The notes beneath the pieces are model-generated. The model was not told the origin of the DNA, made no database searches, and worked only from the letters and a program-made list of their open reading frames with translations. A stretch of DNA of 41,973 bases from Prevotella sp. (lineage in GTDB: Bacteria; Bacteroidota; Bacteroidia; Bacteroidales; Bacteroidaceae). How positions within the stretch are numbered: position 1 is the first letter of the stretch; each line of letters begins with the position of its first letter. The stretch is from NCBI GenBank assembly GCA_022511065.1, contig JAFLSG010000001.1, forward strand, positions 127,801-169,773. The letters run 5' to 3'. Shown here in pieces: positions 1-8,481 of this stretch. Both the position numbers and the translations under genes were made by a program.

Positions 1-713
1 CAGATAGAGACCTTTACGTGCGCGTTTCCTACAAGAACATCTTCCGCGCCCCGACGTTCAACGAGAGTTACTATTACCATTACGGCAGTACAGACCTGCT
101 CCCGGAGACGACCGACCAATATAATATAGGTGTAACCTGGCGCAATGGTGGCTCGGAATCCCGCCTGTCTGCCCTGCTGACCGTCGATGGCTACTATAAC
201 CACGTGCGGGATATGATAGTGGCAGTGCCGCAAAATATGTTCGTATGGACCTGCGTGAATGTGGGAAAGGTGAATGCCGTGGGTGCCGACCTGACGGCTA
301 CCGCCACATGGCGACCAGCCGACAAGCATTCCCTTCAGTTGTCAGGCACGTACAGTTATCAACAGGCAGAGAACCGCACGAATCCCGAATCGCCTTATTA
401 CGGCAATCAGATAGCCTACGTTCCCCTGCATACGGGCAGCGTGGCATTGGGTTGGGAGAATCCGTGGGTGAGCCTTTCGCTGCATGGCTCGGGCATCAGC
501 AACCGATGGACGAACAATCAGCACTACGAAGGCACGTTGGTGGATGGCTTCTGGGACACAGGACTTACCGCCTATCGCACGTTTCATTGGGGGCGGCAGC
601 AGGTGGAAGCACGCTTCGACCTGAAGAATCTTTTCAACGCACAGTATGAAATCGTGCGCCTCTACCCGATGCCGGGCAGAAGTTGGCAAGCAACAATCAG
701 TTATCAATTTTAA
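1..713 (+). CDS. TonB-dependent outer-membrane receptor, C-terminal part (BtuB-like by context)
   Basis: The reading frame is open from the left edge of the window, so the gene starts outside it and only about the last 236 residues are present. The sequence alternates aromatic and polar residues as in transmembrane beta-strands, and ends in an aromatic residue after a strand-like stretch (SWQATISYQF), the usual C-terminal signature of outer-membrane beta-barrels. The fragment 'VSYKNIFRAPTFNE' followed by 'LLPETTDQYNIGV' is the typical late-barrel pattern of siderophore/vitamin receptors (RAPTFNE...L.PE). The plug and TonB box are not visible. The next two genes on the same strand are a YncE-like lipoprotein and a periplasmic binding lipoprotein, which suggests cobalamin uptake (BtuB2-like). 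A haem or siderophore substrate cannot be excluded. The stop codon is 15 bp before the next start, so the genes are probably co-transcribed. Confidence 0.9.
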   Translation, partial: DRDLYVRVSYKNIFRAPTFNESYYYHYGSTDLLPETTDQYNIGVTWRNGGSESRLSALLTVDGYYNHVRDMIVAVPQNMFVWTCVNVGKVNAVGADLTATATWRPADKHSLQLSGTYSYQQAENRTNPESPYYGNQIAYVPLHTGSVALGWENPWVSLSLHGSGISNRWTNNQHYEGTLVDGFWDTGLTAYRTFHWGRQQVEARFDLKNLFNAQYEIVRLYPMPGRSWQATISYQF

Positions 714-728
714 TATTTCAAAAATCAA

Positions 729-1934
729 ATGAACATGAAAAAGTATTTATTAAGTTTTGCAGTGATGATGACGGGCACAGCTCTCCTCACTGGATGTTTG
801 AACGATGACAACGACGGCCCCAGTTCCTGGACGGGCTACGTGAGCAAGGGCGCGTATGTCATCTGTGGGGGAAATCAGGGTAGTGCAATCTCCAGTTCGA
901 TGACTTACATCGATTACCAGAAGGAATCGGCAGAGCAGAATTTCTTCACGCGCGTGAATTGGCGCGAGCTTGGTAGCACCGCCAACGATGCTATTGTGTA
1001 TGGTAGTAAGATGTATGTCGTGGTAAGTGGCGAGAACACCATCGAGGTGATTGACCCGAAGACGGGTTTTGCTCGCCCTGATAATATTAATCTGGTGGAT
1101 TTATTGGGTGAAAAGGGCGCCAATCCTCGTCACATTGCAGCCGGCAACGGTATGATTTACGTATCTACCTACGGCGGTTCTTCCTCTGATTATGACGAGA
1201 ATTGGAATCAGGTAACTTCCGGCAACGGCTATGTGGTTGCCATTGACACCGCATCACTTGCTATAAAGAACACCTATACCGCAGGTTCTTACCCCGAGGG
1301 ACTGTATGTTACGGAAAAGAATCTCTATGTGGCAAACTCTGACTACAGTGCCGGCAAGCGCGCTTCCATCTCCGTCATCGACCTCAATTCTGGTTCAGCA
1401 ACAGAGAAGAAGCACGACAATATCCGCAACCCGCAGGACGTGGTGGTACTGGCAGACGGCCGCTATTTCTTCCTCGACTGGGGTCAGTATGACTCCAACT
1501 GGAATCAGGTGAACGCCGGTGTCTATCTGGTAGATGGTGACAACGTAAGCAAGGTGATAGAGAACGCCACGATGTGGGTGCCCATCAGCTTCTCCAACGG
1601 CTATACCTACGCATCGTATATCTACACGGTGAATGCTCCTTACGGCTCTTCATCAGTGACCTACGACCGCTACGACCTTAGCACAAACTCCCGTACCCAG
1701 TTCACGACCGACGGTGTATTCAGCCCGAGTGCAATCGGTGTGGATCCCCTTTCAGGCTATGTGTTCATCGCTTCCTACAAGCAGAATCCCGACACGGGCA
1801 AGGCTGATTACAGTGCCAACGGCTACGTGAAGGTGTATGACACGTATGGAAAGGTATGGAAAGAGTTTGAATGTGGCGTAGGTCCTAACGCCTTCGCGTT
1901 CAACGTGGGTATTGAAACCGTTACATTACAGTAA
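729..1934 (+). CDS. Surface lipoprotein with YncE-like beta-propeller (DUF5074; BtuG-like)
   Basis: 401 residues. A lipoprotein signal peptide ends in the lipobox LLTG-Cys23, followed by acidic residues (NDDNDG) as in Bacteroidetes lipoproteins exported to the cell surface. The rest is made of repeated propeller blades (for example 'YVVVSGENTIEVID', 'GYVVAIDTASLAIKNTY', 'NLYVANSDYSAG'). A duplicated loop carries NWNQV in two different blades. Known biology: Bacteroides BtuG is a DUF5074 beta-propeller lipoprotein that captures vitamin B12 tightly and hands it to BtuB. The position here, directly behind a TonB receptor and before a BtuF-like protein, fits that role. The B12 assignment is inference; other chelates are possible. 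An in-frame ATG two codons later (735) is an alternative start. The TonB gene ends 15 bp upstream and the binding-protein gene begins at most 4 bp after the stop, so this is the middle of an operon. Confidence 0.82.
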   Translation: MNMKKYLLSFAVMMTGTALLTGCLNDDNDGPSSWTGYVSKGAYVICGGNQGSAISSSMTYIDYQKESAEQNFFTRVNWRELGSTANDAIVYGSKMYVVVSGENTIEVIDPKTGFARPDNINLVDLLGEKGANPRHIAAGNGMIYVSTYGGSSSDYDENWNQVTSGNGYVVAIDTASLAIKNTYTAGSYPEGLYVTEKNLYVANSDYSAGKRASISVIDLNSGSATEKKHDNIRNPQDVVVLADGRYFFLDWGQYDSNWNQVNAGVYLVDGDNVSKVIENATMWVPISFSNGYTYASYIYTVNAPYGSSSVTYDRYDLSTNSRTQFTTDGVFSPSAIGVDPLSGYVFIASYKQNPDTGKADYSANGYVKVYDTYGKVWKEFECGVGPNAFAFNVGIETVTLQ

Positions 1935-1938
1935 GGCG

Positions 1939-3066
1939 ATGGCCAGATGTGTTCTGGCATCCTTGACGGCCATCCTGCTGCTGACCTCCTGCGGCGGACA
2001 GACAGTCCGCCCGCAGGAAGGCGGCGACAGGATGGCTTTTAAGTATGCCACGCTGCTCTCCGTCGTTGCGCACGACGGCTATACCTCGGTGGAGATTGCC
2101 AATCCGTGGAAACAAGACAAGACGCTGCACACCTATATCCTCGTGCCGCGCGATGTCGAACTACCGGCGCAATTGCCAGAGGGAACGGTTATCCGCACGC
2201 CTGTGCAGCGTGCTTTGGTATGCACCACGGTGCATTGCTCGCTGCTGATGTCGTTGGAGCGGCAGGACAGGATTACGGGTGTGGCAGACTTAAAGTATAT
2301 CAAGATACCTTGGATACAGGAGCAGGCAAGGCTCGGGCACATCGCCGACTGCGGCAACGGGATGAGTCCCGTGGTGGAAAAGATCATCGATTTGCATCCC
2401 GATGCCATCCTGATCTCGCCCTTTGAGAACAGTGGGGGCTATGGAAGATTGGAGGAAATAGACGTGCCGCTCGTGGAATGTGCCGACTATATGGAGGTCT
2501 CCCCGTTGGCACGTGCCGAGTGGATGCGCTTCTACGGTCTGCTGTTCGGGGCGGAGGAAAAAGCCGACAGTCTCTTTTCCGTGGTCGATGACAACTACAA
2601 TGCCTTGTGCAAGAAGGCACAAGAGGCAGGCAAGGGCCGCTCCGTGGTTGTCGATAAGAAGGTCGGTTCTGTCTGGTATGTGCCGGGTGGGCGCAGCACC
2701 ATCGGTCAGATGATAAAGGATGCAGGGGCGCAATACCCATACGCAGATGATGAACACAGCGGGAGTGTGTCGCTGCCTTTCGAGGCTGTGCTTGACAAAG
2801 CGGGCGAGGCGGAGGTGTGGCTCTATCGCTATGACGGCGCTGAACCTATGACGCTCAGCCAACTGCTGATGGAGGAGAAGGGCTATTCTCAGTTCCGTGC
2901 CTACCGCTCGGGCGAGGTCTATGGCTGTAATGTGCGTGCCACGCTGTTCTATGAGCAGTCGCCGTTCCGCCCCGACTGGCTGTTGAATGACTTCATCCGC
3001 ATTGCTCATCCCGATATGGCGGAAGACCTTGAACCGCTTCGATACTACCAGAAACTGAATCCATAA
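1939..3066 (+). CDS. ABC-type substrate-binding lipoprotein (BtuF/FepB-like)
   Basis: 375 residues from ATG 1939. A TTG start at 1912, overlapping the previous gene, would add nine residues. I prefer ATG because the signal peptide is then compact (MARCVLASLTAILLLTS-Cys18) and the start lies 4 bp after the upstream stop. The body matches periplasmic-binding family 2 (PF01497): 'RITGVADLKYIKIPW', then 'VVEKIIDLHPDAILIS' (the conserved 'E.i..l.PDlVi' element), a central helix, and the C-terminal lobe with 'GEVYGCNVRATLFYEQSPFRPDWLLNDF'. It would bind the ligand delivered by the TonB receptor, in B12 systems cobalamin. No ABC permease or ATPase gene (BtuC/BtuD) follows; the next gene is a sugar kinase. 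The transporter must be encoded elsewhere, possibly upstream of the window. Confidence 0.83.
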   Translation: MARCVLASLTAILLLTSCGGQTVRPQEGGDRMAFKYATLLSVVAHDGYTSVEIANPWKQDKTLHTYILVPRDVELPAQLPEGTVIRTPVQRALVCTTVHCSLLMSLERQDRITGVADLKYIKIPWIQEQARLGHIADCGNGMSPVVEKIIDLHPDAILISPFENSGGYGRLEEIDVPLVECADYMEVSPLARAEWMRFYGLLFGAEEKADSLFSVVDDNYNALCKKAQEAGKGRSVVVDKKVGSVWYVPGGRSTIGQMIKDAGAQYPYADDEHSGSVSLPFEAVLDKAGEAEVWLYRYDGAEPMTLSQLLMEEKGYSQFRAYRSGEVYGCNVRATLFYEQSPFRPDWLLNDFIRIAHPDMAEDLEPLRYYQKLNP

Positions 3067-3079
3067 CCAATCATTCTAT

Positions 3080-4084
3080 ATGAATACACGTAAAGTAATA
3101 GGCATCGGAGAGACGGTGCTCGACATCATTTTCAGAGACGAACAGCCTGTGCAGGCCGTACCGGGTGGTTCCGCCTACAATGCCGTCATCTCGTTGGGGA
3201 AGGCTGGCGTGCCGGTTTCCTTCCTCGGAGAGACAGGCGATGACCGGGTGGGGCGTAATGTTATCAGGTATTTGGAGGAGAACGGCGTGGATGCTTCGGG
3301 CGTGAACGTGTTCCCCGAGTCGAAGTCTCCGCTATCGTTGGCGTTCCTCGACGAGCACAACGATGCGGACTATCTGTTTTATAAGGATCATCCGCACGAC
3401 CGCATCGCGTTCTCTTACCCTGAGATAAATCCTGGCGATGTGGTGCTTTTCGGTTCTTTCTTCTCCATCAATCCCGTAGTGCGGCAACAGGTGCAGGGCT
3501 TCCTCGAATATGCCCACGACCACGGAGCCATTCTCTACTACGATGTAAACTACCGGGCTTCGCATCGCCACGAGATGATGAAGGTGCGCCCAAACATCTT
3601 GGAGAACTTTGAACTTGCCGACATCGTGAGAGGCTCGGATGAGGATTTCGAGGTGATGTATGGTAAGAAGGATGCCGATGCGGTGTATCGGTCGGAGATT
3701 TCCTTCTACACGAAGAAGTTCATCTGCACCTGCGGAGGCAATCCTGTGGAGGTGCGGGCAGAGGGCGGCTTTGCCAAACAGTACCCCATCATCGGCGGTG
3801 AGACGGTCAGCACCATCGGCGCAGGTGATAATTTCAATGCGGGTTTCATCTATGGTTTGATGAAATATGGCGTGACACGTGAGGTGATGGATGCCGGACT
3901 GACAGAAGAGCAATGGGACAATGTGGTGGGCGAGGCACTGCAATTCTCCGCCAATGTCTGCCGGAGCATCAATAACAGCGTGGATGCTGCGTTTGCCGTG
4001 CAGAAGAAACAAGAATTGGCGGAAGCCGAGAAGGCCGCCGCCAATGCCGATGATGAAGCCGCTGCGGATGTTACAATGATGTAA
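3080..4084 (+). CDS. PfkB-family carbohydrate kinase (fructokinase/ribokinase-like)
   Basis: 334 residues. It has the N-terminal PfkB signature 'GETVLDIIF...PGGSAYNAVISLGKAG' (about residues 10-43), the sugar-binding 'GDDRVGRNVI', and the C-terminal ATP-binding signature GAGDNFNAGF (247-256), with the catalytic base Asp250. It should phosphorylate a hexose or pentose in the cytoplasm; 'NPGDVVLFGSFFSINP' is reminiscent of fructokinases, but the exact sugar cannot be read from the sequence. The C-terminus carries an extra hydrophilic Ala/Glu/Asp-rich tail of about 25 residues beyond the usual fold. It starts 13 bp after the binding-protein gene, so it may be read as the last gene of the uptake operon, although its function has no obvious link. 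Its 3' end overlaps the convergent LOG gene by 14 bp. Confidence 0.9.
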   Translation: MNTRKVIGIGETVLDIIFRDEQPVQAVPGGSAYNAVISLGKAGVPVSFLGETGDDRVGRNVIRYLEENGVDASGVNVFPESKSPLSLAFLDEHNDADYLFYKDHPHDRIAFSYPEINPGDVVLFGSFFSINPVVRQQVQGFLEYAHDHGAILYYDVNYRASHRHEMMKVRPNILENFELADIVRGSDEDFEVMYGKKDADAVYRSEISFYTKKFICTCGGNPVEVRAEGGFAKQYPIIGGETVSTIGAGDNFNAGFIYGLMKYGVTREVMDAGLTEEQWDNVVGEALQFSANVCRSINNSVDAAFAVQKKQELAEAEKAAANADDEAAADVTMM

Positions 4085-4607
4085 CCAACTGCTCGACTTC
4101 TTCCAATGAATTGGCGACCTTAATGTAGGTTCGCCAATTTTTTCTTGTCACACCCTTGCCGTGCAGGTCGTCGAGCATCGCGATGAGGCTGTCCCAAAAG
4201 CCCTTCATATTGTAGAGGATGACGGACTTCCCGTGGTAACCGATGGATGCTGATGCCGCAATCGTGAATATTTCGTCGAGCGTACCGATGCCGCCAGGCA
4301 GAGCGATGAACACGTCACTCTGCTGCTCCATCAGTTGCTTACGGTCGTTGAGGTTCTCGCAGGGAATCTCCACATCGATGTATTTACTGGTGCGTCTGTC
4401 TTCCTCCACAAGTCTCGGCACTACGCCCACGGTGTGGCCACCCGCCTCTTTCGTGGCTTTGGCGACACACTCCATGAGTCCGCTATTCGCACCGCCATAT
4501 ACGATGGTGTGCTCGTTTTGCGCCGCCCACGCCCCTATCTCCTTCGTCAGCGTGAAGAAATCAGGGTCAATCTGCTGATTGGCAGCGCAGAATATACAGA
4601 TTTTCAT
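4071..4607 (-). CDS. LOG family protein (TIGR00730; nucleotide-5'-phosphate ribohydrolase-like)
   Basis: 178 residues, the usual length. Family features are clear: N-terminal Rossmann start 'KICIFCAA', 'IVYGGANSGLM' (residues 35-45), and the diagnostic PGGxGTxxE motif 'PGGIGTLDE' (104-112), with Arg89-Lys90 upstream. Members of this family (plant LOG, bacterial homologues) hydrolyse nucleoside 5'-monophosphates such as AMP to base plus ribose 5-phosphate. Old annotations as lysine decarboxylase are wrong. It lies one base downstream of the GH43 stop codon on the same strand, so it is translated from the same message. The 3' ends of LOG and the convergent kinase gene overlap. Confidence 0.9.
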   Translation of the reverse strand: MKICIFCAANQQIDPDFFTLTKEIGAWAAQNEHTIVYGGANSGLMECVAKATKEAGGHTVGVVPRLVEEDRRTSKYIDVEIPCENLNDRKQLMEQQSDVFIALPGGIGTLDEIFTIAASASIGYHGKSVILYNMKGFWDSLIAMLDDLHGKGVTRKNWRTYIKVANSLEEVEQLVTSL

Positions 4608-4608
4608 A

Positions 4609-6657
4609 TCAGTTGATAAGGTAAATCTTTTCCAATCCCTTGTAGATACACTTCACCGTTGCGCGGTTCTCCACGATGGAACTGACGGTAATCTTCACTT
4701 CCGGGTCGGAGGCAGTCGCCTTGATGACAGAGCCTTCCTTGAGGGGTGCATATACCTGATAGCGGATGGCATCGGTCAGTCCGTTGGCATTCGTGCAGCG
4801 AATCGGGGTTGCGGGGATGTTGAGTTTCTTGCCGTCGGCGGTGAGGGTGACCACAGGCACGGTGGCAGGCTCGCAAGAAGTGCCCGTCTTGGAGAAGCCG
4901 AGGCCGTGCAAATCAAAGAGTCCTTCGGGGCGCTGCGGCTCCATTCGCATACCGCCCCAGCGTGGACGGTCGTTCTTCGGCTGCTCAATGTCAGCACCCT
5001 CTGCCACGAGATAGATGGCGTGCTTGCCCGTCAGTCCCTCCACTTCGGGTACGTTTACCTGATAGGTGGTTGCCGTGCGAGGCGCATCGGCGGGCACTTC
5101 AATCACGCCAATCTCACGCCCTGCCCATGTTGCGTTGGCGTATGGGCCGTCGAGCATCACGTGAATCTTGAACGCACCGTGACCGCCGGGGGTCAGATTC
5201 ACGTTCAGTGTCGTGCCGTCGCCTTTGCGTGCGCCCTCGAATGCCTTGACACCCTTTGTGTCTTTCTCCAAGCCGCCGAATCCGAAATACTTGAAACCCA
5301 CGATGCCGCGGTTCGTAATGCCTGCCAGATCCATGCTGTTGTTCCACACATCGTGATTGTCCTGCATCCAGTTGTTGTCCGTCATATAGCAGGCATAGCC
5401 GGCAGAATAGTAGTGATAAGGCGGCAGACCGAAGATCTGGAAACCCTCGCTCGTCACTTCTGCACCCGTATAGCAAGTACCATCTGATGCCTTGGCAGTC
5501 CACTCATTATCTTTTGTGTAGGGGTCATAGCCTGTAATTCTGACCATTCCGCCGTCGGCAACCTTCTTCTTGTCCCATGTAATCTTCACGGGAGCCACCA
5601 TTGCCTGACGCGCATTGCCGAAGCCGCGTGGCGGACGGTGATAGAATACGTACCATTGTCCGTTAATCTCTTGCAGTGAACCGTGCGTGTTGTGCGCGGC
5701 GTTGGTCGTGATGAGTTGCGTACCATCCTCGTTGGGTACTACACCGCGCGAATCAACTAACACGCCACCAGACCGCCACGGGCCAAGTGGAGAATCACCG
5801 AAAGCATAGCGCAGGGCGGAGTTGGTGGAGCCGAGTCCATAGTCAGGACCGCTGTAACCCGAGAACACCATTACGTATTTGTTACCCACCTGACGGATGG
5901 ACGATGCCTCGAAGAAGTTGAAGTCGCCGGGATTCTGCCCTTTGTAGAGGGCGGGATACTGCGTGCCTTCGGGGTCGCGCACCACGCCATAGCGCTCACT
6001 TGCGGGGATGAAATAGTCGTGCAGTTCCGTGCCAGGGCGCATAGAGTACATCGTGTTCTGGTCAAGTTCGCACGCCGTGGAGTGTTGGAAGCCATAGAAT
6101 ACGTAGGCGCGGAAGCCCTTGTCGTAGTCAGGATCTTTCTTGTCGGTGATGTTCTCGATGAACACAGACGGGTCAAAATCGATGAGCGAACCAGGCAGAC
6201 AGCGCCGTCCGTCTTCCGTCAAGTTGATGGGTGTGAAGGGTCCGTTGGGTCGATCACCCTTGCAGACCATCGCCACGCGTCCCCATCCACGGGAGTGGGG
6301 ATAGAGGTAATAAGTCTTCTTACCCGTCGTGCGGTCTTTCACCTCTACGAGGTCGGGGGCGAACATCGTGTCCCATTGACCATCAACGAACCACGAGAAG
6401 ATAGGACCTTCATCACGCCATTGGCTCAGATCCTCCACGGGGGCAGACCACATACGAATATCACTACCGCAGTAAGCGGAATAAGTGATGTCGTGCGACC
6501 CGATGATGTAGGCACGGTACTTGCCGGGATTGTCTGGGTCTTCAAACACGCGGGGCTCGCCATCGGGCAGATGCTCCCACAGGGGCAGGTAAGGATTCTG
6601 CGCGTTCACCGCCGTTACGGCTACGAGGCAGAACAGTTGAAAAATCAGTTTCTTCAT
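4609..6657 (-). CDS. Secreted family 43 glycoside hydrolase with CBM6-like C-terminal domain
   Basis: 682 residues from ATG 6657. A longer frame reaches 6747 but would run through the promoter, and the signal peptide MKKLIFQLFCLVAVTAVNAQ starts here. The five-bladed propeller of GH43 occupies about residues 30-400, with the three expected acidic residues in context: Asp40 (RVFEDPD, base), Asp102 (FAPDL, pKa modulator) and Glu249 (FFEASS, acid). The C-terminal part contains 'WNNSMDLAGI' and 'LTGKHAIYLVAEG', the typical last strand of a CBM6-type beta-sandwich, then a final Ig-like stretch. It probably removes arabinose, xylose or galactose side chains in the periplasm or outside. It has its own -7 box (6702-6709) and is followed by the LOG gene after one base. 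Confidence 0.85.
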   Translation of the reverse strand: MKKLIFQLFCLVAVTAVNAQNPYLPLWEHLPDGEPRVFEDPDNPGKYRAYIIGSHDITYSAYCGSDIRMWSAPVEDLSQWRDEGPIFSWFVDGQWDTMFAPDLVEVKDRTTGKKTYYLYPHSRGWGRVAMVCKGDRPNGPFTPINLTEDGRRCLPGSLIDFDPSVFIENITDKKDPDYDKGFRAYVFYGFQHSTACELDQNTMYSMRPGTELHDYFIPASERYGVVRDPEGTQYPALYKGQNPGDFNFFEASSIRQVGNKYVMVFSGYSGPDYGLGSTNSALRYAFGDSPLGPWRSGGVLVDSRGVVPNEDGTQLITTNAAHNTHGSLQEINGQWYVFYHRPPRGFGNARQAMVAPVKITWDKKKVADGGMVRITGYDPYTKDNEWTAKASDGTCYTGAEVTSEGFQIFGLPPYHYYSAGYACYMTDNNWMQDNHDVWNNSMDLAGITNRGIVGFKYFGFGGLEKDTKGVKAFEGARKGDGTTLNVNLTPGGHGAFKIHVMLDGPYANATWAGREIGVIEVPADAPRTATTYQVNVPEVEGLTGKHAIYLVAEGADIEQPKNDRPRWGGMRMEPQRPEGLFDLHGLGFSKTGTSCEPATVPVVTLTADGKKLNIPATPIRCTNANGLTDAIRYQVYAPLKEGSVIKATASDPEVKITVSSIVENRATVKCIYKGLEKIYLIN

Positions 6658-6701
6658 TGCTTCTATTGTTTTAATGACTGGTATCTGTTTCGTTTCATCT
6701 G

Positions 6702-6709
6702 CAAAAGTA
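6702..6709 (-). promoter_or_regulatory. -7 box of the GH43 gene
   Basis: TACTTTTG on the minus strand matches TAnnTTTG and lies 44 nt upstream of ATG 6657. A TTG on the minus strand is found about 20 nt further upstream (6730-6732). Confidence 0.6.
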
Positions 6710-6857
6710 GCAAGAAAACCCGAAACACGCAAGGCAAAATGTATCACGTTGTTTTCTATATGTTACGTTAAGGTGTTTAATTGCCGTCATTTAGTCTTTT
6801 TTATGCTTTATTGCAACAATACTAAAAAGCTCGGTGATGTGCAGGCTCTTTCAGTCA

Positions 6858-6956
6858 TTCCTTAGAAAAATGTGATAGGTTAGCTACTTTTTCCTTAGAA
6901 AAATGTGTGAGTTTTACTAATTATTCTTTAGGAAAATGTGATTTTATTCTTTAAAA
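6858..6956. repeat. Three 33-bp phased repeats with a 17-bp core
   Basis: This lies in the 372-bp gap between the divergent GH43 and ATPase genes. The core TTCCTTAGAAAAATGTG occurs at 6858-6874 and again without change at 6891-6907, and with two substitutions at 6924-6940. The starts are exactly 33 bp apart, about three helical turns. The remaining 16 bp of each unit are less alike. The array ends about 20 bp before the -33 region of the ATPase promoter. The rest of the gap (6710-6857) is AT-rich and shows nothing else I can support. Confidence 0.8.
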
Positions 6957-6978
6957 TATCAAATATCTTGCTCATTAT

Positions 6979-7009
6979 CTTGATGATACAAAACTTTTTC
7001 ATATCTTTG
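6979..7009 (+). promoter_or_regulatory. Promoter of the AAA/DUF4143 ATPase gene
   Basis: The -33 element CTTG is at 6979-6982, a 19-nt spacer follows, then -7 box TATCTTTG at 7002-7009. The start codon is ATG 7030. The promoter is almost the same, spacer included, as that of the GH35 gene. Confidence 0.7.
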
Positions 7010-7029
7010 CACAAAAATATGGTAAGTTG

Positions 7030-8346
7030 ATGGAAAGACTGCTGTTAGAAGACTTGAAACAATGGAAGAAGAAGCCAGGGCGTAAACCTTTGATTTTGCA
7101 AGGAGCGCGTCAAGTGGGTAAGACATGGTTGCTCAAAGAGTTTGGCAGATTGTGCTTCGAGGAAGTTTGCTATGTCAATTTTGAGCGTTCCTCTCCAGTC
7201 AATGGTGTTTTCGACGGCGACCTCACCCCGCAACGCATCGTAACCCAGTTGTCTCTGCTTTCTGGCAAGAAGATAGAACCGCAAAAGACGCTCGTGATAT
7301 TTGATGAAGTACAGGAAGTGCCCCGCGCCCTTACATCGCTGAAATACTTTGCCGAAGAAGCCCCGGAATATGCCATTTGCTGTGCCGGCTCTTTGTTGGG
7401 CATAGCCTTGCATAGCGGAACATCGTTTCCTGTCGGTAAGGTTGATTTCTTAACGCTGCATCCACTATCCTTTCAAGAGTTCCTTCTTGCCCAAGGTGAG
7501 CAGCCCGTCGTGGAGCATATCATACAAGGAGGTCATGACACGGTGGCTGTAAACGACCGATTGCTGGCTCATCTCAAAAACTATTTTGTGATTGGCGGAA
7601 TGCCTGCGGCAGTTGAGCAATGGGTGGAGAGTGAGGATTATTTTGCTGTGGAAAAGATTCAAGAGCAGTTGCTGAACGCTTATGTCTCAGACTTTTCAAA
7701 GCACGCGCCTTCCAATATTGTTGCGAAAATCAGGTATGTGTGGCAGAGTATTCCCAACCAATTAGCAAAGGAGAATAAGAAATTCGTGTTTGGTCTTGTT
7801 CGTGAAGGGGCGAGGGCGCGCGAATATGAGGATGCGCTGATGTGGCTGTCAGACACGGGCATCATCAAGAGAGTGTATAAAGTGACGAAGCCAGACCTGC
7901 CCTTAAAAGCCTATGAGGACTTGCATACTTTCAAGATTTACCTGCACGATGTCGGTCTGCTACGCCTGCATAGTGGGGTCGATGCGAAGGTCATCTTGGA
8001 AGGCTCACGTATATTTGAGGAGTTCAAAGGGGCACTTACAGAGCAGTTCGTGTTACAGGAATTGTCTGTGTATCCTGAACTGCACGCCAATCACTATTGG
8101 ACTTCTGGTGCTACAGCAGAGGTGGATTTTATGATTCAGCACCATCCGCACATCTATCCTGTTGAGGCGAAAGCGGGCTTGAGCGTGAAAGCCAAAAGTC
8201 TGAAAGTGTTTATGGACTTGTATCAAAAGGACTATGCCATCCGTACAAGCCTGCGCCCGTTCCGCATTGATGGGAATATCATCAACATTCCGCTCTATCA
8301 ATTGTTTGCCATCAAGCGTATCTTGGAGCAGGTGGAATCTGAATAA
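7030..8346 (+). CDS. AAA ATPase with DUF4143 domain
   Basis: 438 residues from ATG 7030; a TTG one codon earlier is not needed. Walker A is GARQVGKT (25-32) and Walker B is TLVIFDEVQE (Asp92-Glu93), the AAA_14 pattern. The C-terminal DUF4143 part ends with 'AEVDFMI' and 'IYPVEAKAG', a spacing like the core of PD-(D/E)XK nucleases (D...ExK), so a nuclease-like fold is plausible. These proteins are widespread in Bacteroidetes in many copies per genome; their biological role is not established, with proposals ranging from defence to toxin-antitoxin-like functions. It stands alone between two regulatory repeat regions and does not form an operon with the GH35 gene, which has its own promoter. Confidence 0.88.
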   Translation: MERLLLEDLKQWKKKPGRKPLILQGARQVGKTWLLKEFGRLCFEEVCYVNFERSSPVNGVFDGDLTPQRIVTQLSLLSGKKIEPQKTLVIFDEVQEVPRALTSLKYFAEEAPEYAICCAGSLLGIALHSGTSFPVGKVDFLTLHPLSFQEFLLAQGEQPVVEHIIQGGHDTVAVNDRLLAHLKNYFVIGGMPAAVEQWVESEDYFAVEKIQEQLLNAYVSDFSKHAPSNIVAKIRYVWQSIPNQLAKENKKFVFGLVREGARAREYEDALMWLSDTGIIKRVYKVTKPDLPLKAYEDLHTFKIYLHDVGLLRLHSGVDAKVILEGSRIFEEFKGALTEQFVLQELSVYPELHANHYWTSGATAEVDFMIQHHPHIYPVEAKAGLSVKAKSLKVFMDLYQKDYAIRTSLRPFRIDGNIINIPLYQLFAIKRILEQVESE

Positions 8347-8389
8347 AACACCGAACAAATTCGACCCCTAAAGAGTTAAAAAGCGTTAC

Positions 8390-8477
8390 TATAGTGTTTA
8401 TACATCCTAAGTATAGTGTTTAGGAGGCGTAAACACTATACTTAGCATCCGCAAAGACTATACTTGCAGATAAGCGG
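8390..8477. repeat. 22-bp periodic half-sites with a perfect 16-bp inverted repeat
   Basis: TATAGTGTTTA occurs at 8390-8400 and 8412-8422, 22 bp apart. ACTATACTT, the opposite orientation of the related core, occurs at 8435-8443 and 8457-8465, also 22 bp apart. The inner two form a perfect inverted repeat: 16-bp arms at 8407-8422 and 8430-8445 with a 7-nt loop (GGAGGCG). No T-run follows, so a simple terminator is unlikely. The position between the ATPase stop and the GH35 promoter suggests a multi-site operator. Confidence 0.75.
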
Positions 8478-8481
8478 GAAA

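Noticed and set aside
4579..5487. 302-residue plus-strand frame opposite GH43/LOG
   Set aside because: Overlaps two well-supported minus-strand genes and shows no family features.
4609..6747. Longer form of the GH43 protein
   Set aside because: Starting at 6747 would place the promoter at 6702 inside the gene and bury the signal peptide 30 residues from the N-terminus.
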